64,000 bases of DNA from an uncultured Phocaeicola sp. (lineage in GTDB: Bacteria; Bacteroidota; Bacteroidia; Bacteroidales; Bacteroidaceae). Positions within the stretch are counted from its first letter, which is position 1, and each line of letters opens with the position of its first letter. Below, piece after piece: positions 46,305 to 56,276 of this stretch. The position numbers were made by a program, and so were the translations under genes. Under the pieces are notes generated by a model. The model was not told where the DNA came from. It worked only from the letters and a program-made list of their open reading frames with translations, and made no database searches. The DNA lies in assembly GCA_944319745.1 (NCBI GenBank), contig CALUET010000009.1, positions 33,248-97,247 of the forward strand. Direction: 5' to 3'.

Positions 46305-49013
46305 ATGAAAAAAATTATTTTATCTGCCCTCTTGGGCTGCCTTACGGCATGCAACCTGTTGACGCCTTCCATCGAAATCTCACAGACAAAAGTAGAGATG
46401 AAAGAAAATCCCGTCGGAATAGATGTTCCGGCTCCCCGCTTCTCGTGGCAATTGTCGTCTTCCGAAAAAAACTTGAAACAGCTTTCTTACGAAATCCAGG
46501 TGGCCACCTCCGAAAAAGATTTGAAGAAAGGAGAAAACCTGCTTTGGCCTTCCGGGCAAATCCAGACAGACAATAACCTGCTCATTCCCTATGCTGGCCC
46601 GGCTCTGCAGTCGCGCACTACATACTATTGGCGCGTGCGTCTTCAGACCAATCAAGGCGAAACGGCATGGAGCAAAGCACAAACATGGACAAATGCCCTG
46701 CTGAATGCAGAGGACTGGCAGGCCGAATGGATTGGAGAAAGCGCAATGTCGAACCCGGGAGAGACGGCGGAAGGACAAACCCGCCTCGCCGCACGATACC
46801 TGCGAAAAGAGTTTTCCAATGAAAAGAAGGTAAAGAAAGCCATGCTTTATATCTGCGGACTGGGAACTTACTCTGCTTTCATCAACGGGGAAAAGGTAAG
46901 TAATGACCTGCTCACGCCGGCCGTCTCGCAATATCAATACACAGTTTACTACAATACATACGACGTTACTTCTCTCTTAACACAAGGAGATAATACAATC
47001 GGCGTAATCTTAGGAAACGGACGCTACTTCTGGCTGAGAAATCCCGGGATGGAAGGATTCGGATTGCCGCGTTTGTTGGCCCAACTGGAGATTACGTTTT
47101 CCGACAACACCGGCAAAACTATCGTAAGCGATCCCAGTTGGAAAGTAACATCGCAAGGCCCGATCATCGCAAACAACGAATTCGACGGTGAAGAATATGA
47201 CGTCCGGAAAGAGTTAGGCGCATGGCTCACTTCCGGATACAATGACACACAATGGAAACAAGCCGAGCTGATGGATGCTCCCGGAGGCCGGCTTCGTGCA
47301 CAACCGTGCCCGTCGATATGTGTCATGGAAAAGCTTTCCCCAAAACAAATGTGGAAAACAAGCAAAGGAACATACATGGTCGACATGGGACAAAATATGG
47401 TGGGACGACTGGTTGCCACGCTAAAAGGTTCGGCAGGGAAGCCGATTATTTTCCGGTTTGCCGAGACGCTTCAGTCCGACAGTACTCTTTATACGGCCAA
47501 TTTACGCACGGCACGTGCCACAGACATCTACATCCCCACCGACGACAAACCTTTTACATGGGCTCCTTCATTTGTATTTCATGGCTTCCGTTTCGTGGAA
47601 ATAGAAGGAATAGAAGAGCCTCCTACAAAAAAAAGCCTTACGGGGGAAGTGATGTACGACGAGATGCAGACAGTGGGACAATTTGAGACTTCCAACGAAA
47701 TGATCAACCAAATTTACAAAAATGCCTACTGGGGCATCAGAGGGAATTACCGGAATATGCCGACCGACTGCCCGCAACGAGACGAACGAATGGGATGGTT
47801 GGGCGACCGCGCCACCGGCTGTTTCGGTGAAAATTACGTTTTTGACAACGGAATGCTGTATAGTAAATGGTTGCAGGACATAGAAGATGCACAAAGTCCC
47901 GAAGGAAGTATCTCAGTCGTTTCACCACGATACTGGACCATTTATTCCGATGATGTAACATGGCCTGCCGCTTACTTTAACGCAGCCTGCATGCTTTACG
48001 AACGATACGGCGATACAAGTGGCATCACACGTCATTACGATTCGATGAAACGATACATCAATCGCATACGCTCAACGCAACTGAAAAACGGAATCGTCAT
48101 GAATGATGCGTTTGGAGACTGGTGTATGCCGCCCGAATCGAAGGAACTAATCCACTCAAAAGATCCGTTGCGCCAGACAGACGGCCGCATCCTCAGTTCC
48201 ACGGTCTTCTATGATTTGCTGCACAAAATGGCAGATTTTGCAAAAATAGCAGGACATACCGAGGATACAGAGGATTTCCTCCGCACAGCCGATGAAATTA
48301 AAACGGCATACAACAACGAATTTTTCAACCGGGAAACAGCACAATACGGAAATAACTCCGTGACGGGAAATTTACTTTCCCTGTCGCTCGGACTGGTTCC
48401 CGAAGGTTATGAAGAACGCGTATTCGCAAATATCGTAGAAAAGACGGAGGGCGACTGCAAAGGACACGTAAGCACCGGAGTGGTAGGAATACAACATTTA
48501 ATGCGCGGACTGACGCGTTTCGGCCGGCCCGACATCGCCTACCGACTGACCACCCACGACACTTATCCGAGTTGGGGGTATATGGTGAGAAACGGGGCCA
48601 CCACGATTTGGGAATTATGGAACGGAAATACTGCCGATCCGGCGATGAATTCCGGGAATCACGTCATGTTGTTAGGCGACCTGTTAATATGGTATTATGA
48701 GGACTTGGCCGGGATAAAAAATGCAAAAGGCTCCGTAGGATTCCGTCATATAGAGATGAATCCTTGCTTCCCGGAGGGATTAAACCACGTAAAAGCTTCC
48801 TACCTGTCGACAAACGGAATGATAAAAAGCGAATGGAACCGCGCAGACAATAAGTTCACATGGCGAATCACCATCCCGGGAAATTGCCGGGCAACAGTAC
48901 ATATTCCCCTGCGTTTCTGCCCGGAAGAACCGGACCAGCCGGGAATACAACAAGTAGAAAAAAACAATGATTCCTGGATCGTTACGATAGGTTCGGGAGA
49001 ATATATTTTTTAA
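46305..49013 (+). CDS. Alpha-L-rhamnosidase, GH78 lipoprotein
   Basis: 902 aa with a lipobox (GCLTAC). N-terminal Ig-like part (VEMKENPVGIDVPAPRFSWQ, YYWRVRLQTNQGETAWSKAQ), a rhamnosidase N-type jelly roll (ARYLRKEFSNEKKVKKAMLY, GLGTYSAFINGEKV), then the (alpha/alpha)6 barrel: MPTDCPQRDERMGWLGDRAT near 485, which contains the general acid Glu, and GATTIWELWNGNTAD near 766 with the second catalytic Glu. A C-terminal beta domain closes it. It cuts terminal L-rhamnose from pectin or flavonoid glycosides. Single gene; strong terminator follows. Confidence 0.93.
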   Translation: MKKIILSALLGCLTACNLLTPSIEISQTKVEMKENPVGIDVPAPRFSWQLSSSEKNLKQLSYEIQVATSEKDLKKGENLLWPSGQIQTDNNLLIPYAGPALQSRTTYYWRVRLQTNQGETAWSKAQTWTNALLNAEDWQAEWIGESAMSNPGETAEGQTRLAARYLRKEFSNEKKVKKAMLYICGLGTYSAFINGEKVSNDLLTPAVSQYQYTVYYNTYDVTSLLTQGDNTIGVILGNGRYFWLRNPGMEGFGLPRLLAQLEITFSDNTGKTIVSDPSWKVTSQGPIIANNEFDGEEYDVRKELGAWLTSGYNDTQWKQAELMDAPGGRLRAQPCPSICVMEKLSPKQMWKTSKGTYMVDMGQNMVGRLVATLKGSAGKPIIFRFAETLQSDSTLYTANLRTARATDIYIPTDDKPFTWAPSFVFHGFRFVEIEGIEEPPTKKSLTGEVMYDEMQTVGQFETSNEMINQIYKNAYWGIRGNYRNMPTDCPQRDERMGWLGDRATGCFGENYVFDNGMLYSKWLQDIEDAQSPEGSISVVSPRYWTIYSDDVTWPAAYFNAACMLYERYGDTSGITRHYDSMKRYINRIRSTQLKNGIVMNDAFGDWCMPPESKELIHSKDPLRQTDGRILSSTVFYDLLHKMADFAKIAGHTEDTEDFLRTADEIKTAYNNEFFNRETAQYGNNSVTGNLLSLSLGLVPEGYEERVFANIVEKTEGDCKGHVSTGVVGIQHLMRGLTRFGRPDIAYRLTTHDTYPSWGYMVRNGATTIWELWNGNTADPAMNSGNHVMLLGDLLIWYYEDLAGIKNAKGSVGFRHIEMNPCFPEGLNHVKASYLSTNGMIKSEWNRADNKFTWRITIPGNCRATVHIPLRFCPEEPDQPGIQQVEKNNDSWIVTIGSGEYIF

Positions 49014-49034
49014 TCTTCCCCTTAAATAACAAAA

Positions 49035-49073
49035 AACACTTCGATGCTCAATCGTAAGCATCGAAGTGTTTTT
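49035..49073. terminator. Bidirectional terminator between GH78 and GH43 genes
   Basis: AAACACTTCGATGCT and AGCATCGAAGTGTTT form a 15-bp stem with A/T tails. Confidence 0.9.
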
Positions 49074-49094
49074 CTTAAAATACCCCGGAGTTTC

Positions 49095-50084
49095 TTATTT
49101 TATTTCCCGTGCTTCCACACCTTCGTTCGTTATCTTCACCGGTTGTATAAAGCCTTCTTTGTCGAAGGTAAGGCGATCGATACAAACCACACGGTGGTCT
49201 CTTGCATTGTCTCCCAACGGACGTCTATGATAAACGATGTAATAATCTTCCGAATTCGGCACATGAATCACCGAATGATGTCCTGCACTTGTTGCCACTT
49301 CCGGATCTTGTTGTAAAATTTTCCCGATACGTTTGAACGGACCGAAAGGCGAATCTGCTATGGCATAAGCCACGCTATAATCGGGTCCACCCCATCCTCC
49401 TTCGCTCCACATGAAATAATATTTTCCGTTACGCTTCATCATAAAGGGACCTTCCACGTAATTTTCCGGAGTGATTTCCTTGTAAACCGTACCATCTTCA
49501 AAGGGAACAAGTGCTGTAAAGTCCTCGTTCAATCGCACAACATTACAGTGTCCCCAACCACCATAATACATATAATATTCCTTACTTGCCTCATCGTAAT
49601 ACACAAACTGATCTATGGGTTGCGCTCCGTTGACGATATCATTTATCAAAGGTTTCCCCAACAAATCTTTATAAGGGCCTTCCGGACGGTCACTCACAGC
49701 GACGCCAATTCCTCCGATTTCGCCTTCATGCACATCATTTGCTCCAAAGAAGAAATAGTATTTCCCGCCTTTTTCAATGATAGACGGTGCCCACATTGCA
49801 CGTTTGGCCCACTTTACTTCTGCCGTATCGAGCACAGCTTCATGCTTCTCCCACGTCACAAGATCTTTGGAAGAAAAGCAATCGAAATGGGTTTGCTTCT
49901 CATACAAATCGCTGTACGTCGGAAAAATCCAGTAGGTATCTCCATAAATAATGCCTTCGGGATCGGCATACCATCCTTCGATGACCGGGTTCCCTGATTT
50001 TTTCACTTCTTTCTTTTCTGTCGGTCCGCAGGACATTAATGCACATCCGACCAACAGTGTACACACTAACATTCCGTTCTTCAT
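49095..50084 (-). CDS. GH43 family lipoprotein
   Basis: 329 aa from ATG 50084, chosen because it gives a lipobox (GCALMSC); earlier in-frame starts add 28 residues without a signal. Seen: NPVIEGWYADPEGIIYGDTY (base Asp), AMWAPSIIEKGGKYYFFFGA, GAQPIDQFVYYDEASKEYYM (second Asp), VEGPFMMKRNGKYYFMWSEG (acid Glu) and SAGHHSVIHVPNSEDYYIVY. It likely trims arabinose, xylose or galactose units. It is convergent with GH78 and may share its substrate, though not its transcript. Confidence 0.9.
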   Translation of the reverse strand: MKNGMLVCTLLVGCALMSCGPTEKKEVKKSGNPVIEGWYADPEGIIYGDTYWIFPTYSDLYEKQTHFDCFSSKDLVTWEKHEAVLDTAEVKWAKRAMWAPSIIEKGGKYYFFFGANDVHEGEIGGIGVAVSDRPEGPYKDLLGKPLINDIVNGAQPIDQFVYYDEASKEYYMYYGGWGHCNVVRLNEDFTALVPFEDGTVYKEITPENYVEGPFMMKRNGKYYFMWSEGGWGGPDYSVAYAIADSPFGPFKRIGKILQQDPEVATSAGHHSVIHVPNSEDYYIVYHRRPLGDNARDHRVVCIDRLTFDKEGFIQPVKITNEGVEAREIK

Positions 50085-50113
50085 GATTGTTCTTTTTATT
50101 GTTACAGTTTTTG

Positions 50114-50121
50114 CAAAGATA
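50114..50121 (-). promoter_or_regulatory. Candidate -7 box of the GH43 gene
   Basis: TATCTTTG on the minus strand, 29 bp before the start codon; supports the start at 50084. Confidence 0.5.
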
Positions 50122-50184
50122 TATCTTTTCAAAAACTTTCCCATCAGTATCTTCTTACATATTGACATTTATTCGGATTCTTTC

Positions 50185-50216
50185 TTTGCACGACCGAAAC
50201 ATTCAAGTTATTTTTG
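50185..50216 (+). promoter_or_regulatory. Promoter of the sugar O-acetyltransferase gene
   Basis: TTTG at 50185-50188, 20 bp, TATTTTTG at 50209-50216. The start codon is 16 bp after the box, so the leader would be about 10 nt or less. This supports the ATG at 50233 over the much earlier in-frame start at 49951. Confidence 0.65.
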
Positions 50217-50232
50217 TGAAAACAATTGCACG

Positions 50233-50802
50233 ATGACAACAGAAAAGCAGAAAGTTGCAGCCGGATTGCTTTACAATCCGAACCATGATCCCGAATTGCA
50301 AAAAGAAATGCTCGAGACACGCTGTCTCCTGCACGAGTACAATCTTCTCTCTCCCACACAAGTTGAAAAGAGAGACACGCTCATCCGCAAAATCATTCAT
50401 TTAGGCCAAAACGGCACAGTTATTTCACCTTTTTACTGCGATTACGGATACAACATCCACATCGGAGACAATTTTTTCGCCAACACAAACCTTGTCATTC
50501 TTGACGGAGCACGGGTAACAATAGGGAACAACGTCTTCATTGCTCCGAATGTAGGGATTTATACAGCCGGACACCCGCTGGATACCGAACAAAGGAACGA
50601 GGGACTGGAGTACGCTTATCCCGTAACAATCGGGAATAACGTGTGGATAGGAGCACAAGTCTGCATACTCCCCGGTGTAACGATTGGCGACAATACGGTG
50701 ATAGGAGGAGGAAGTGTGGTGACAAAAGACGTGCCATCCGGAGTGGTGGCTGCGGGAAATCCGTGCAAAATTATACGAGAAATCACACAAAAAGACAAAT
50801 AA
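50233..50802 (+). CDS. maa: Maltose/galactoside-type O-acetyltransferase
   Basis: 189 aa. The N-terminal mac region (GLLYNPNHDPELQKEMLETR) is followed by a left-handed beta-helix of hexapeptides: VISPFYCDYGYNIHIGDNFF, VTIGNNVFIAPNVGIYTAGH with the catalytic His, PVTIGNNVWIGAQVCILPGV, TIGDNTVIGGGSVVTKDVPS, AAGNPCKIIREI. Uses acetyl-CoA to acetylate a hexose or a galactoside. The name maa/lacA cannot be separated by sequence. Cytosolic; single gene. Confidence 0.92.
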   Translation: MTTEKQKVAAGLLYNPNHDPELQKEMLETRCLLHEYNLLSPTQVEKRDTLIRKIIHLGQNGTVISPFYCDYGYNIHIGDNFFANTNLVILDGARVTIGNNVFIAPNVGIYTAGHPLDTEQRNEGLEYAYPVTIGNNVWIGAQVCILPGVTIGDNTVIGGGSVVTKDVPSGVVAAGNPCKIIREITQKDK

Positions 50803-50815
50803 ACCCTAACGTAAA

Positions 50816-50858
50816 TACCCCGGAACCTTTGAACATTTCTTGCAAAGGTTCCGGGGTA
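50816..50858. terminator. Strong hairpin between convergent maa and waaA
   Basis: A 16-bp stem TACCCCGGAACCTTTG/CAAAGGTTCCGGGGTA, 50816-50831 and 50843-50858. It lacks a real T run, so it may stop transcription poorly. Confidence 0.7.
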
Positions 50859-50898
50859 TACGGTTAAATATCCGGACTCGCAAAATCCGGTTTATGTT

Positions 50899-52119
50899 TT
50901 ACAGACGAACGGTTTTCAGAATAACATCGGAAGCGCCTCCGTTGGCAGACACGTAACGTCCCGCATTTTTCCCTGCCGAAGCAAGAAAAGCCTCATCGGT
51001 AACCAACCGGTTCATCAGGTTCATAAAATCGTCTTTTCCCTGTATTTCAAATCCGCCATTGCAACGTAGCAGGTTTTGCGCCTCAACGAATTTCTTATTA
51101 TTTGGGCCAAAAATAACCGGAATGCCGTAAACTGCAGCTTCCAACGTATTGTGAATACCAGCGCCAAATCCGCCTCCTATGTATGCAACATCACCGTAGC
51201 GATAGACAGACGACAGCAATCCATAACTGTCAATAAGCAAACATCCGGCATCTTTCAGGTTTTCTTTTGTAGCCTTCGTGTAACGAATTGTCTTACAATT
51301 GAGGCTTTCTTCAATCTCATTCAAGCGAGATTCATCCACTACATGCGGTGCAATGATTAACTTCAATTCGGGATGTGCATTGAAATATGGAATAAAAATA
51401 TCTTCATCGGCCTTCCATGAACTGCCGACGACCAAGGTCTTTTTCTTGTTTTTAAAGCAATCCAACAAAGGAAGTTCCTGCGCTTCGCGAGAAACAGCCA
51501 GCACCCTATCGAAACGAGTATCGCCCACAATACTCACATTCGTTACGCCTTCATTTCCCAACAACCGCACGGACTCCTCGTTTTGTACAAACAAATGAGT
51601 AAACGTATGCAGTACTTTTTTATAACTTCTCCCATACCAACGGAAAAATATCTGGTTCGGACGAAAAACAGAACACACACTGTATGTGGGAATATGCCGC
51701 CGGGATAACTCGTCCAAGTAATTCTTCCAGAACTCATATTTAATGAAAAATGCCATCGACGGGCGTGCCGCATCAATAAAACGCCTCACATTGCGAGGTG
51801 TATCAAAGGGAAGATAGCACACTACGTCGGCCCCCTTGTAGTTTTTCCTCACCTCATATCCCGAAGGAGAAAAGAATGTTTGCAGAATTTTATATTCAGG
51901 ATAATTACGGCGAATTGCCTCAATCAACGGACGCCCCTGCTCGAATTCCCCCAAAGATGCCGCGTGAAACCATAAATATTTCGAGTCTTCGTCTATCTTA
52001 TCCTTTAAAACGGTAAAAGCATCGCGTTGTCCTTTCACCATTTTAGAAACCTTCTCGTTGAACAAAGCGGTTAAACGAGCTGCAAAAACATAGAGAAATA
52101 TAATAAAATTATAAGTCAT
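50899..52119 (-). CDS. waaA: 3-deoxy-D-manno-octulosonic acid (Kdo) transferase
   Basis: 406 aa. An N-terminal membrane anchor (NFIIFLYVFAARLTALF), then GT-B halves: WFHAASLGEFEQGRPLIEAI (motif with the catalytic Glu), FFSPSGYEVRKN, KYEFWKNYLDELSRR, and TLVVGSSWKADEDIF, APHVVDESRLNEIE, VAYIGGGFGAGIHNTLEAAV, PVIFGPNNKKFVEA. It adds Kdo to lipid A precursor at the inner membrane. It lies 10 bp downstream of gltX, so the two are one operon. Confidence 0.95.
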   Translation of the reverse strand: MTYNFIIFLYVFAARLTALFNEKVSKMVKGQRDAFTVLKDKIDEDSKYLWFHAASLGEFEQGRPLIEAIRRNYPEYKILQTFFSPSGYEVRKNYKGADVVCYLPFDTPRNVRRFIDAARPSMAFFIKYEFWKNYLDELSRRHIPTYSVCSVFRPNQIFFRWYGRSYKKVLHTFTHLFVQNEESVRLLGNEGVTNVSIVGDTRFDRVLAVSREAQELPLLDCFKNKKKTLVVGSSWKADEDIFIPYFNAHPELKLIIAPHVVDESRLNEIEESLNCKTIRYTKATKENLKDAGCLLIDSYGLLSSVYRYGDVAYIGGGFGAGIHNTLEAAVYGIPVIFGPNNKKFVEAQNLLRCNGGFEIQGKDDFMNLMNRLVTDEAFLASAGKNAGRYVSANGGASDVILKTVRL

Positions 52120-52129
52120 GAATCCCTGT

Positions 52130-53647
52130 TTACTTGAGCACTTCCACCGCTCTACGAATACGTTTTAAAGTTTCTTCCTTTCCCAATACCGCAGAGATAT
52201 CGAACATGTGCGGCCCTTTTCCCTCGCCTACCAAAGCTAAACGGAAAGCATTCATGATATTTCCCACATGGTATCCTTTGTCTTCAATCCACTTCATAAC
52301 AACTTCTTCCTGATGAGCCAATGAGAAATCGTCCAAAGACTCCAGCAAATCGGCCAGCTCGGTCATACATACAGCCGAATCTTCTTTCCAACGTTTCTTC
52401 ACCGTTTTCTCATCATATTCCACGGGAGCAACAAAAAAGAACTTACAAGTATCCCATAATTCCTTTATAAAACTAACACGCCCTTTCATCAGTCCGACAA
52501 CCGTAACGACGGTTTCTTTCGGAGCATCGACGCCGTGTTCTTTCAAGATGGGAATAAACATTTCTGCAATTTCCTCATTGCTTTTCAAAAGGATGTATTC
52601 ATGATTAAACCATTTCCCTTTCTCATAGTCGAATTTTGCGCCGGCTTTGCTGCATCTATGCAAATCGAAAAGACGAATCAAATCGTCCATTGACATAATT
52701 TCCTGGTCATTCCCGGGATTCCATCCCAACAATGCGAGGAAATTTATTACAGCTTCAGGCAAATAGCCCGACTCACGATAACCAGAAGACACTTCTCCGG
52801 TCTTCGGATCGTGCCATTCCAACGGGAAAACGGGGAAGCCCAATCGATCACCGTCGCGCTTGCTCAACTTCCCGTTTCCGTCCGGTTTCAACAATAACGG
52901 CAGATGAGCGAACTCAGGCATCGTATCTTCCCAACCAAAAGCCCGATACAATAATACATGCAACGGAGCCGAAGGCAACCATTCTTCCCCGCGAATGACA
53001 TGAGAGATCTCCATCAAATGATCATCGACGATGTTAGCCAAATGATAGGTCGGCAGCTCGTCGGCAGATTTATACAATACTTTATCGTCAAGAATGGAAG
53101 AATTTATTACCACATCGCCACGAATTAAATCGTGTACGCAGATCTTTTCATCCGGTTCTATCTTAAAACGCACGACATATTGCTTTCCCTCGCTCAGTAA
53201 AGCCTGGACTTCAGCTTCGGACATCGTCAACGAATTACGCATCGACAGGCGTGTTGAAGCATCATACTGGAAGTTTGCTATTTCTTTACGCTTAGCTTCC
53301 AACTCATCCGGCGTATCGAATGCGATATAAGCCTCGCCACTTTCCAACAAAACGCGGACATATTTTTTATAAATATCCCGACGTTCCGACTGACGGTACG
53401 GCCCGTATTTTCCACCGAAACTCACTCCTTCATCGAAATGAATGCCTAACCATTTAAAAGATTCCAGGATATACTCCTCGGCTCCCGGAACAAAGCGGTT
53501 GGAATCGGTGTCTTCTATACGAAAAACGAACTCGCCTCCATGCTGACGGGCGAATAAATAATTATACAAAGCGGTGCGCACACCACCTATATGTAAAGCG
53601 CCTGTTGGGCTTGGCGCGAAGCGAACTCTTACTTTTCTTTCTGACAT
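52130..53647 (-). CDS. gltX: Glutamate--tRNA ligase
   Basis: 505 aa. Class I signatures: [20 protein letters not shown] (HIGH motif) near the start and LSKRDGD (KMSKS-like) near 260. It shows the GluRS EDTDSNR motif and a C-terminal anticodon-binding domain. Charges tRNA-Glu with glutamate. The waaA gene follows after 10 bp. Confidence 0.97.
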   Translation of the reverse strand: MSERKVRVRFAPSPTGALHIGGVRTALYNYLFARQHGGEFVFRIEDTDSNRFVPGAEEYILESFKWLGIHFDEGVSFGGKYGPYRQSERRDIYKKYVRVLLESGEAYIAFDTPDELEAKRKEIANFQYDASTRLSMRNSLTMSEAEVQALLSEGKQYVVRFKIEPDEKICVHDLIRGDVVINSSILDDKVLYKSADELPTYHLANIVDDHLMEISHVIRGEEWLPSAPLHVLLYRAFGWEDTMPEFAHLPLLLKPDGNGKLSKRDGDRLGFPVFPLEWHDPKTGEVSSGYRESGYLPEAVINFLALLGWNPGNDQEIMSMDDLIRLFDLHRCSKAGAKFDYEKGKWFNHEYILLKSNEEIAEMFIPILKEHGVDAPKETVVTVVGLMKGRVSFIKELWDTCKFFFVAPVEYDEKTVKKRWKEDSAVCMTELADLLESLDDFSLAHQEEVVMKWIEDKGYHVGNIMNAFRLALVGEGKGPHMFDISAVLGKEETLKRIRRAVEVLK

Positions 53648-53674
53648 TATGACTCTTATCTAAAAATAGTTTTG

Positions 53675-53682
53675 CAAAAGTA
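53675..53682 (-). promoter_or_regulatory. Candidate -7 box of gltX-waaA
   Basis: TACTTTTG on the minus strand, 28 bp upstream of gltX; the divergent HD gene begins at 53735 and must share this short region. Confidence 0.5.
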
Positions 53683-53734
53683 ATTCAATTTTCCTGTTTT
53701 TTTCTTATTTTGCGTCCAAAATATATTTCCGGAC

Positions 53735-55810
53735 ATGAAAAGTTTTCGCTTGAACAAATCTTTTTCTTACAAAGAGTTGCTTTACAAATGCTGCATCTTC
53801 TTGGTTACAGTAACGGTAATTGTCTATTTTCTGCCGCACGAAGAACGATTCTACAATCAGTTTGATATAAACAGACCGTGGAAATACAGTCTGTTACAAG
53901 CCCCGTTCGACTTCCCCATTTACAAGAGTGATGCCGAGCTACAAAAGGAACAAGACAGCATCATGTCCGAATATCATCCTTACTATCTGCTTGACGAATC
54001 AAAAGAAGAAGAAATGATTCGACAGTTCCAAAAAGATTATAAAGATTCGCTTGCCGCTATCATTCCGGATATTGCTTACCAACTATACATCGAACGGACA
54101 CTAAAAAAGATCTATGAGAAAGGGATTATCTCGCCCGAAGACTTAATTTCATTAGAAGAAGAAAACCAGAACAGCATCCAAACAATTAAAGGGAATGCAT
54201 CAAATCTGCGCAACATTGCAGATTTGTATTCCGTCAAGCAAGCATATGAAGAGCTTATTGGTGGCGATACCGCACATTATAATAAAATCTTATTGCAGAG
54301 ATGTAATTTGAACGACTATATCATTCCTAATTTAAATTATGATGCCGAGCGTTCGGAAACGGCAAAAGAGGAGTTGCTCGCCGGCATATCCGGAGCAAAA
54401 GGCTTTGTAATGAACGGACAAAAAATCATTGATCGAGGAGAAATAGTGAATCAACAAACGTATGACATCCTCAACTCTTTACAAAAAGAATGGAACAAAC
54501 GCGGAGATACCATTACGGAAAAACGCATGACGCTGTGCGGACAAATTTTGTTTGTCTCAACGCTTATTTTACTTTTCATGATCTATCTGGAAACATTCCG
54601 CCATGATTATTTTCAAAAGAAAAGAAGTTTGTTCTTATTATTCATCATCATCATCGCATTCCCCGTACTTACTTTCATCATGGTAAAGCATCATCTTTTC
54701 AATGTGTATTTCATTCCCTTTGCCATGATTCCCATAATTATCCGAATTTTCTTAGATTCTCGCACCGCTTTTACGGCTCACCTCATTTCCATCCTGCTAT
54801 GTTCTATTGCACTCCGCACGCCGCATGAATTCATTTTATTGCAAACAGTAGCCGGGATGACGGGAATATACAGCCTAAACGAGCTGTCGCAACGCTCGCA
54901 ATTACTCAAGAGCGCATTGATGGTAACGAGTGCTTACTGCATCTTTTACCTGGCCATCGATCTGATTCAAGTAAATGAAATGGAACAACTTGATACATCC
55001 ATGTATTTTAAGTTTATCATAAACGGGATCTTACTTCTGTTTATTTATCCACTTTTATTTATATTGGAGAAAACATTCGGCTTCACGTCCAACGTAACAC
55101 TTGTAGAACTTTCGAATATAAACAACAAGCTGATGCGGGAAATGTCCGAAATAGCTCCGGGCACTTTCCAGCACTCTTTACAACTTGCAAACCTAACCGC
55201 TGCTGCAGCGAACCGCATCGGGGCAAACAGCCAACTCGTTCGTACCGGCGCCATGTACCATGACATCGGGAAAATGATGAACCCGGCATTCTTCACGGAA
55301 AACCAATCAGGCATAAATCCGCACGATCAATTGAGCTATAAGCAGAGCGCACAGATCGTAATAAACCACGTTACAGACGGCATGAAGCTGGCAGATAAAT
55401 ATAATCTCCCGAAGGAAATCAAGGACTTTATCTGCACCCACCACGGGAAAGGCCTCACAAAATATTTCTACATCTCACACCGAAACGAACATCCGGAGGA
55501 AAGCGATGACAAAGAAGCATTCCAATATCCCGGGCCAAATCCGTTTACAAAAGAACAAGCCATCCTGATGATGGCCGATTCCGTAGAGGCTGCATCACGC
55601 AGTCTGCCTCAATACACAGAGGAAAGCATCTCCAACCTTGTCGATAAAATCATCGACACTCAGGTGCAAGAAGGCTATTTCAAGGAATGTCCGATTACCT
55701 TTAAAGACATTTCCACTGTAAAAACTGTGTTTAAAGAAAAGCTAAAAACCATGTACCACACAAGGGTAAGTTACCCCGAATTAAAGGAGGGAAGCAAAGC
55801 GAAGGCGTAA
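53735..55810 (+). CDS. Membrane HD-domain phosphodiesterase (7TMR-HD, PgpH-like)
   Basis: 691 aa. One N-terminal membrane segment (~18-35), a large extracytoplasmic part (~40-265), about seven membrane segments (~275-450), then a cytosolic HDIG domain: TFQHSLQLANLTAAAANRIG, GAMYHDIGKMMNPAFFTENQ (HD pair ~507), YKQSAQIVINHVTDG, ICTHHGKGLTKYFY and MMADSVEAASRSLPQ. This layout matches PgpH, which hydrolyses c-di-AMP. The substrate here is inference from architecture. Its 3' end overlaps the convergent phosphatase gene by 30 bp. Confidence 0.92.
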   Translation: MKSFRLNKSFSYKELLYKCCIFLVTVTVIVYFLPHEERFYNQFDINRPWKYSLLQAPFDFPIYKSDAELQKEQDSIMSEYHPYYLLDESKEEEMIRQFQKDYKDSLAAIIPDIAYQLYIERTLKKIYEKGIISPEDLISLEEENQNSIQTIKGNASNLRNIADLYSVKQAYEELIGGDTAHYNKILLQRCNLNDYIIPNLNYDAERSETAKEELLAGISGAKGFVMNGQKIIDRGEIVNQQTYDILNSLQKEWNKRGDTITEKRMTLCGQILFVSTLILLFMIYLETFRHDYFQKKRSLFLLFIIIIAFPVLTFIMVKHHLFNVYFIPFAMIPIIIRIFLDSRTAFTAHLISILLCSIALRTPHEFILLQTVAGMTGIYSLNELSQRSQLLKSALMVTSAYCIFYLAIDLIQVNEMEQLDTSMYFKFIINGILLLFIYPLLFILEKTFGFTSNVTLVELSNINNKLMREMSEIAPGTFQHSLQLANLTAAAANRIGANSQLVRTGAMYHDIGKMMNPAFFTENQSGINPHDQLSYKQSAQIVINHVTDGMKLADKYNLPKEIKDFICTHHGKGLTKYFYISHRNEHPEESDDKEAFQYPGPNPFTKEQAILMMADSVEAASRSLPQYTEESISNLVDKIIDTQVQEGYFKECPITFKDISTVKTVFKEKLKTMYHTRVSYPELKEGSKAKA

Positions 55811-56263
55811 TTCGGCAAGCAGACCGCCGCACGCATCTTCAAGGATGTCGAGCACGTTTTCAAATCCTTGTGCCCCGCCATAATAAGGATCGGGGACGTA
55901 ATCGACCTGCTTGATGCGACAAAAATCGGTCATTCGTGCTATTTTATGTTCCGACTCAACATCCGGAGCCATTGCTTTTAACGCATCAATGTTGCTGTCG
56001 TCCATCGCCAGAATCAAATCAAAATTCTCAAAATCACTCTCACGAACCGGGCGTGACCGATGCGTAATTGCATATCCTCTGCGGACAGCATGAGCACGCA
56101 TTCTCGGATCGGCCTCATCGCCCTGATGATAACTGCTGATTCCTGCCGAATCAACCCGGATAAGTTTTTCCAAACCTTCCCTGCGGACATAAGTGCGCAT
56201 GATTTCCTCCGCCGCAGCAGAACGACAAATATTTCCCAGGCAGACAAAAAGTATTCGTATCAT
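55781..56263 (-). CDS. Low-molecular-weight protein-tyrosine phosphatase
   Basis: 160 aa from ATG 56263 (a GTG at 56269 is possible). The P-loop CxxxxxRS is in FVCLGNICRSAAAEEIM (Cys8), and the acid loop DPYYGG is near 125. It removes phosphate from tyrosine, often in control of polysaccharide export kinases; none lies nearby. It starts 13 bp after the PHP gene stop, making it the third gene of the priA operon. Its 3' end overlaps the membrane HD gene on the other strand by 30 bp. Confidence 0.94.
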   Translation of the reverse strand: MIRILFVCLGNICRSAAAEEIMRTYVRREGLEKLIRVDSAGISSYHQGDEADPRMRAHAVRRGYAITHRSRPVRESDFENFDLILAMDDSNIDALKAMAPDVESEHKIARMTDFCRIKQVDYVPDPYYGGAQGFENVLDILEDACGGLLAELRLRFASLL

Positions 56264-56276
56264 AACCACGTCATCA

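Noticed and set aside
46305-50084. GH78 and GH43 as one polysaccharide-use locus with SusCD
   Set aside because: The genes are convergent with a terminator between them, and no SusC/SusD-like gene is present in the window.
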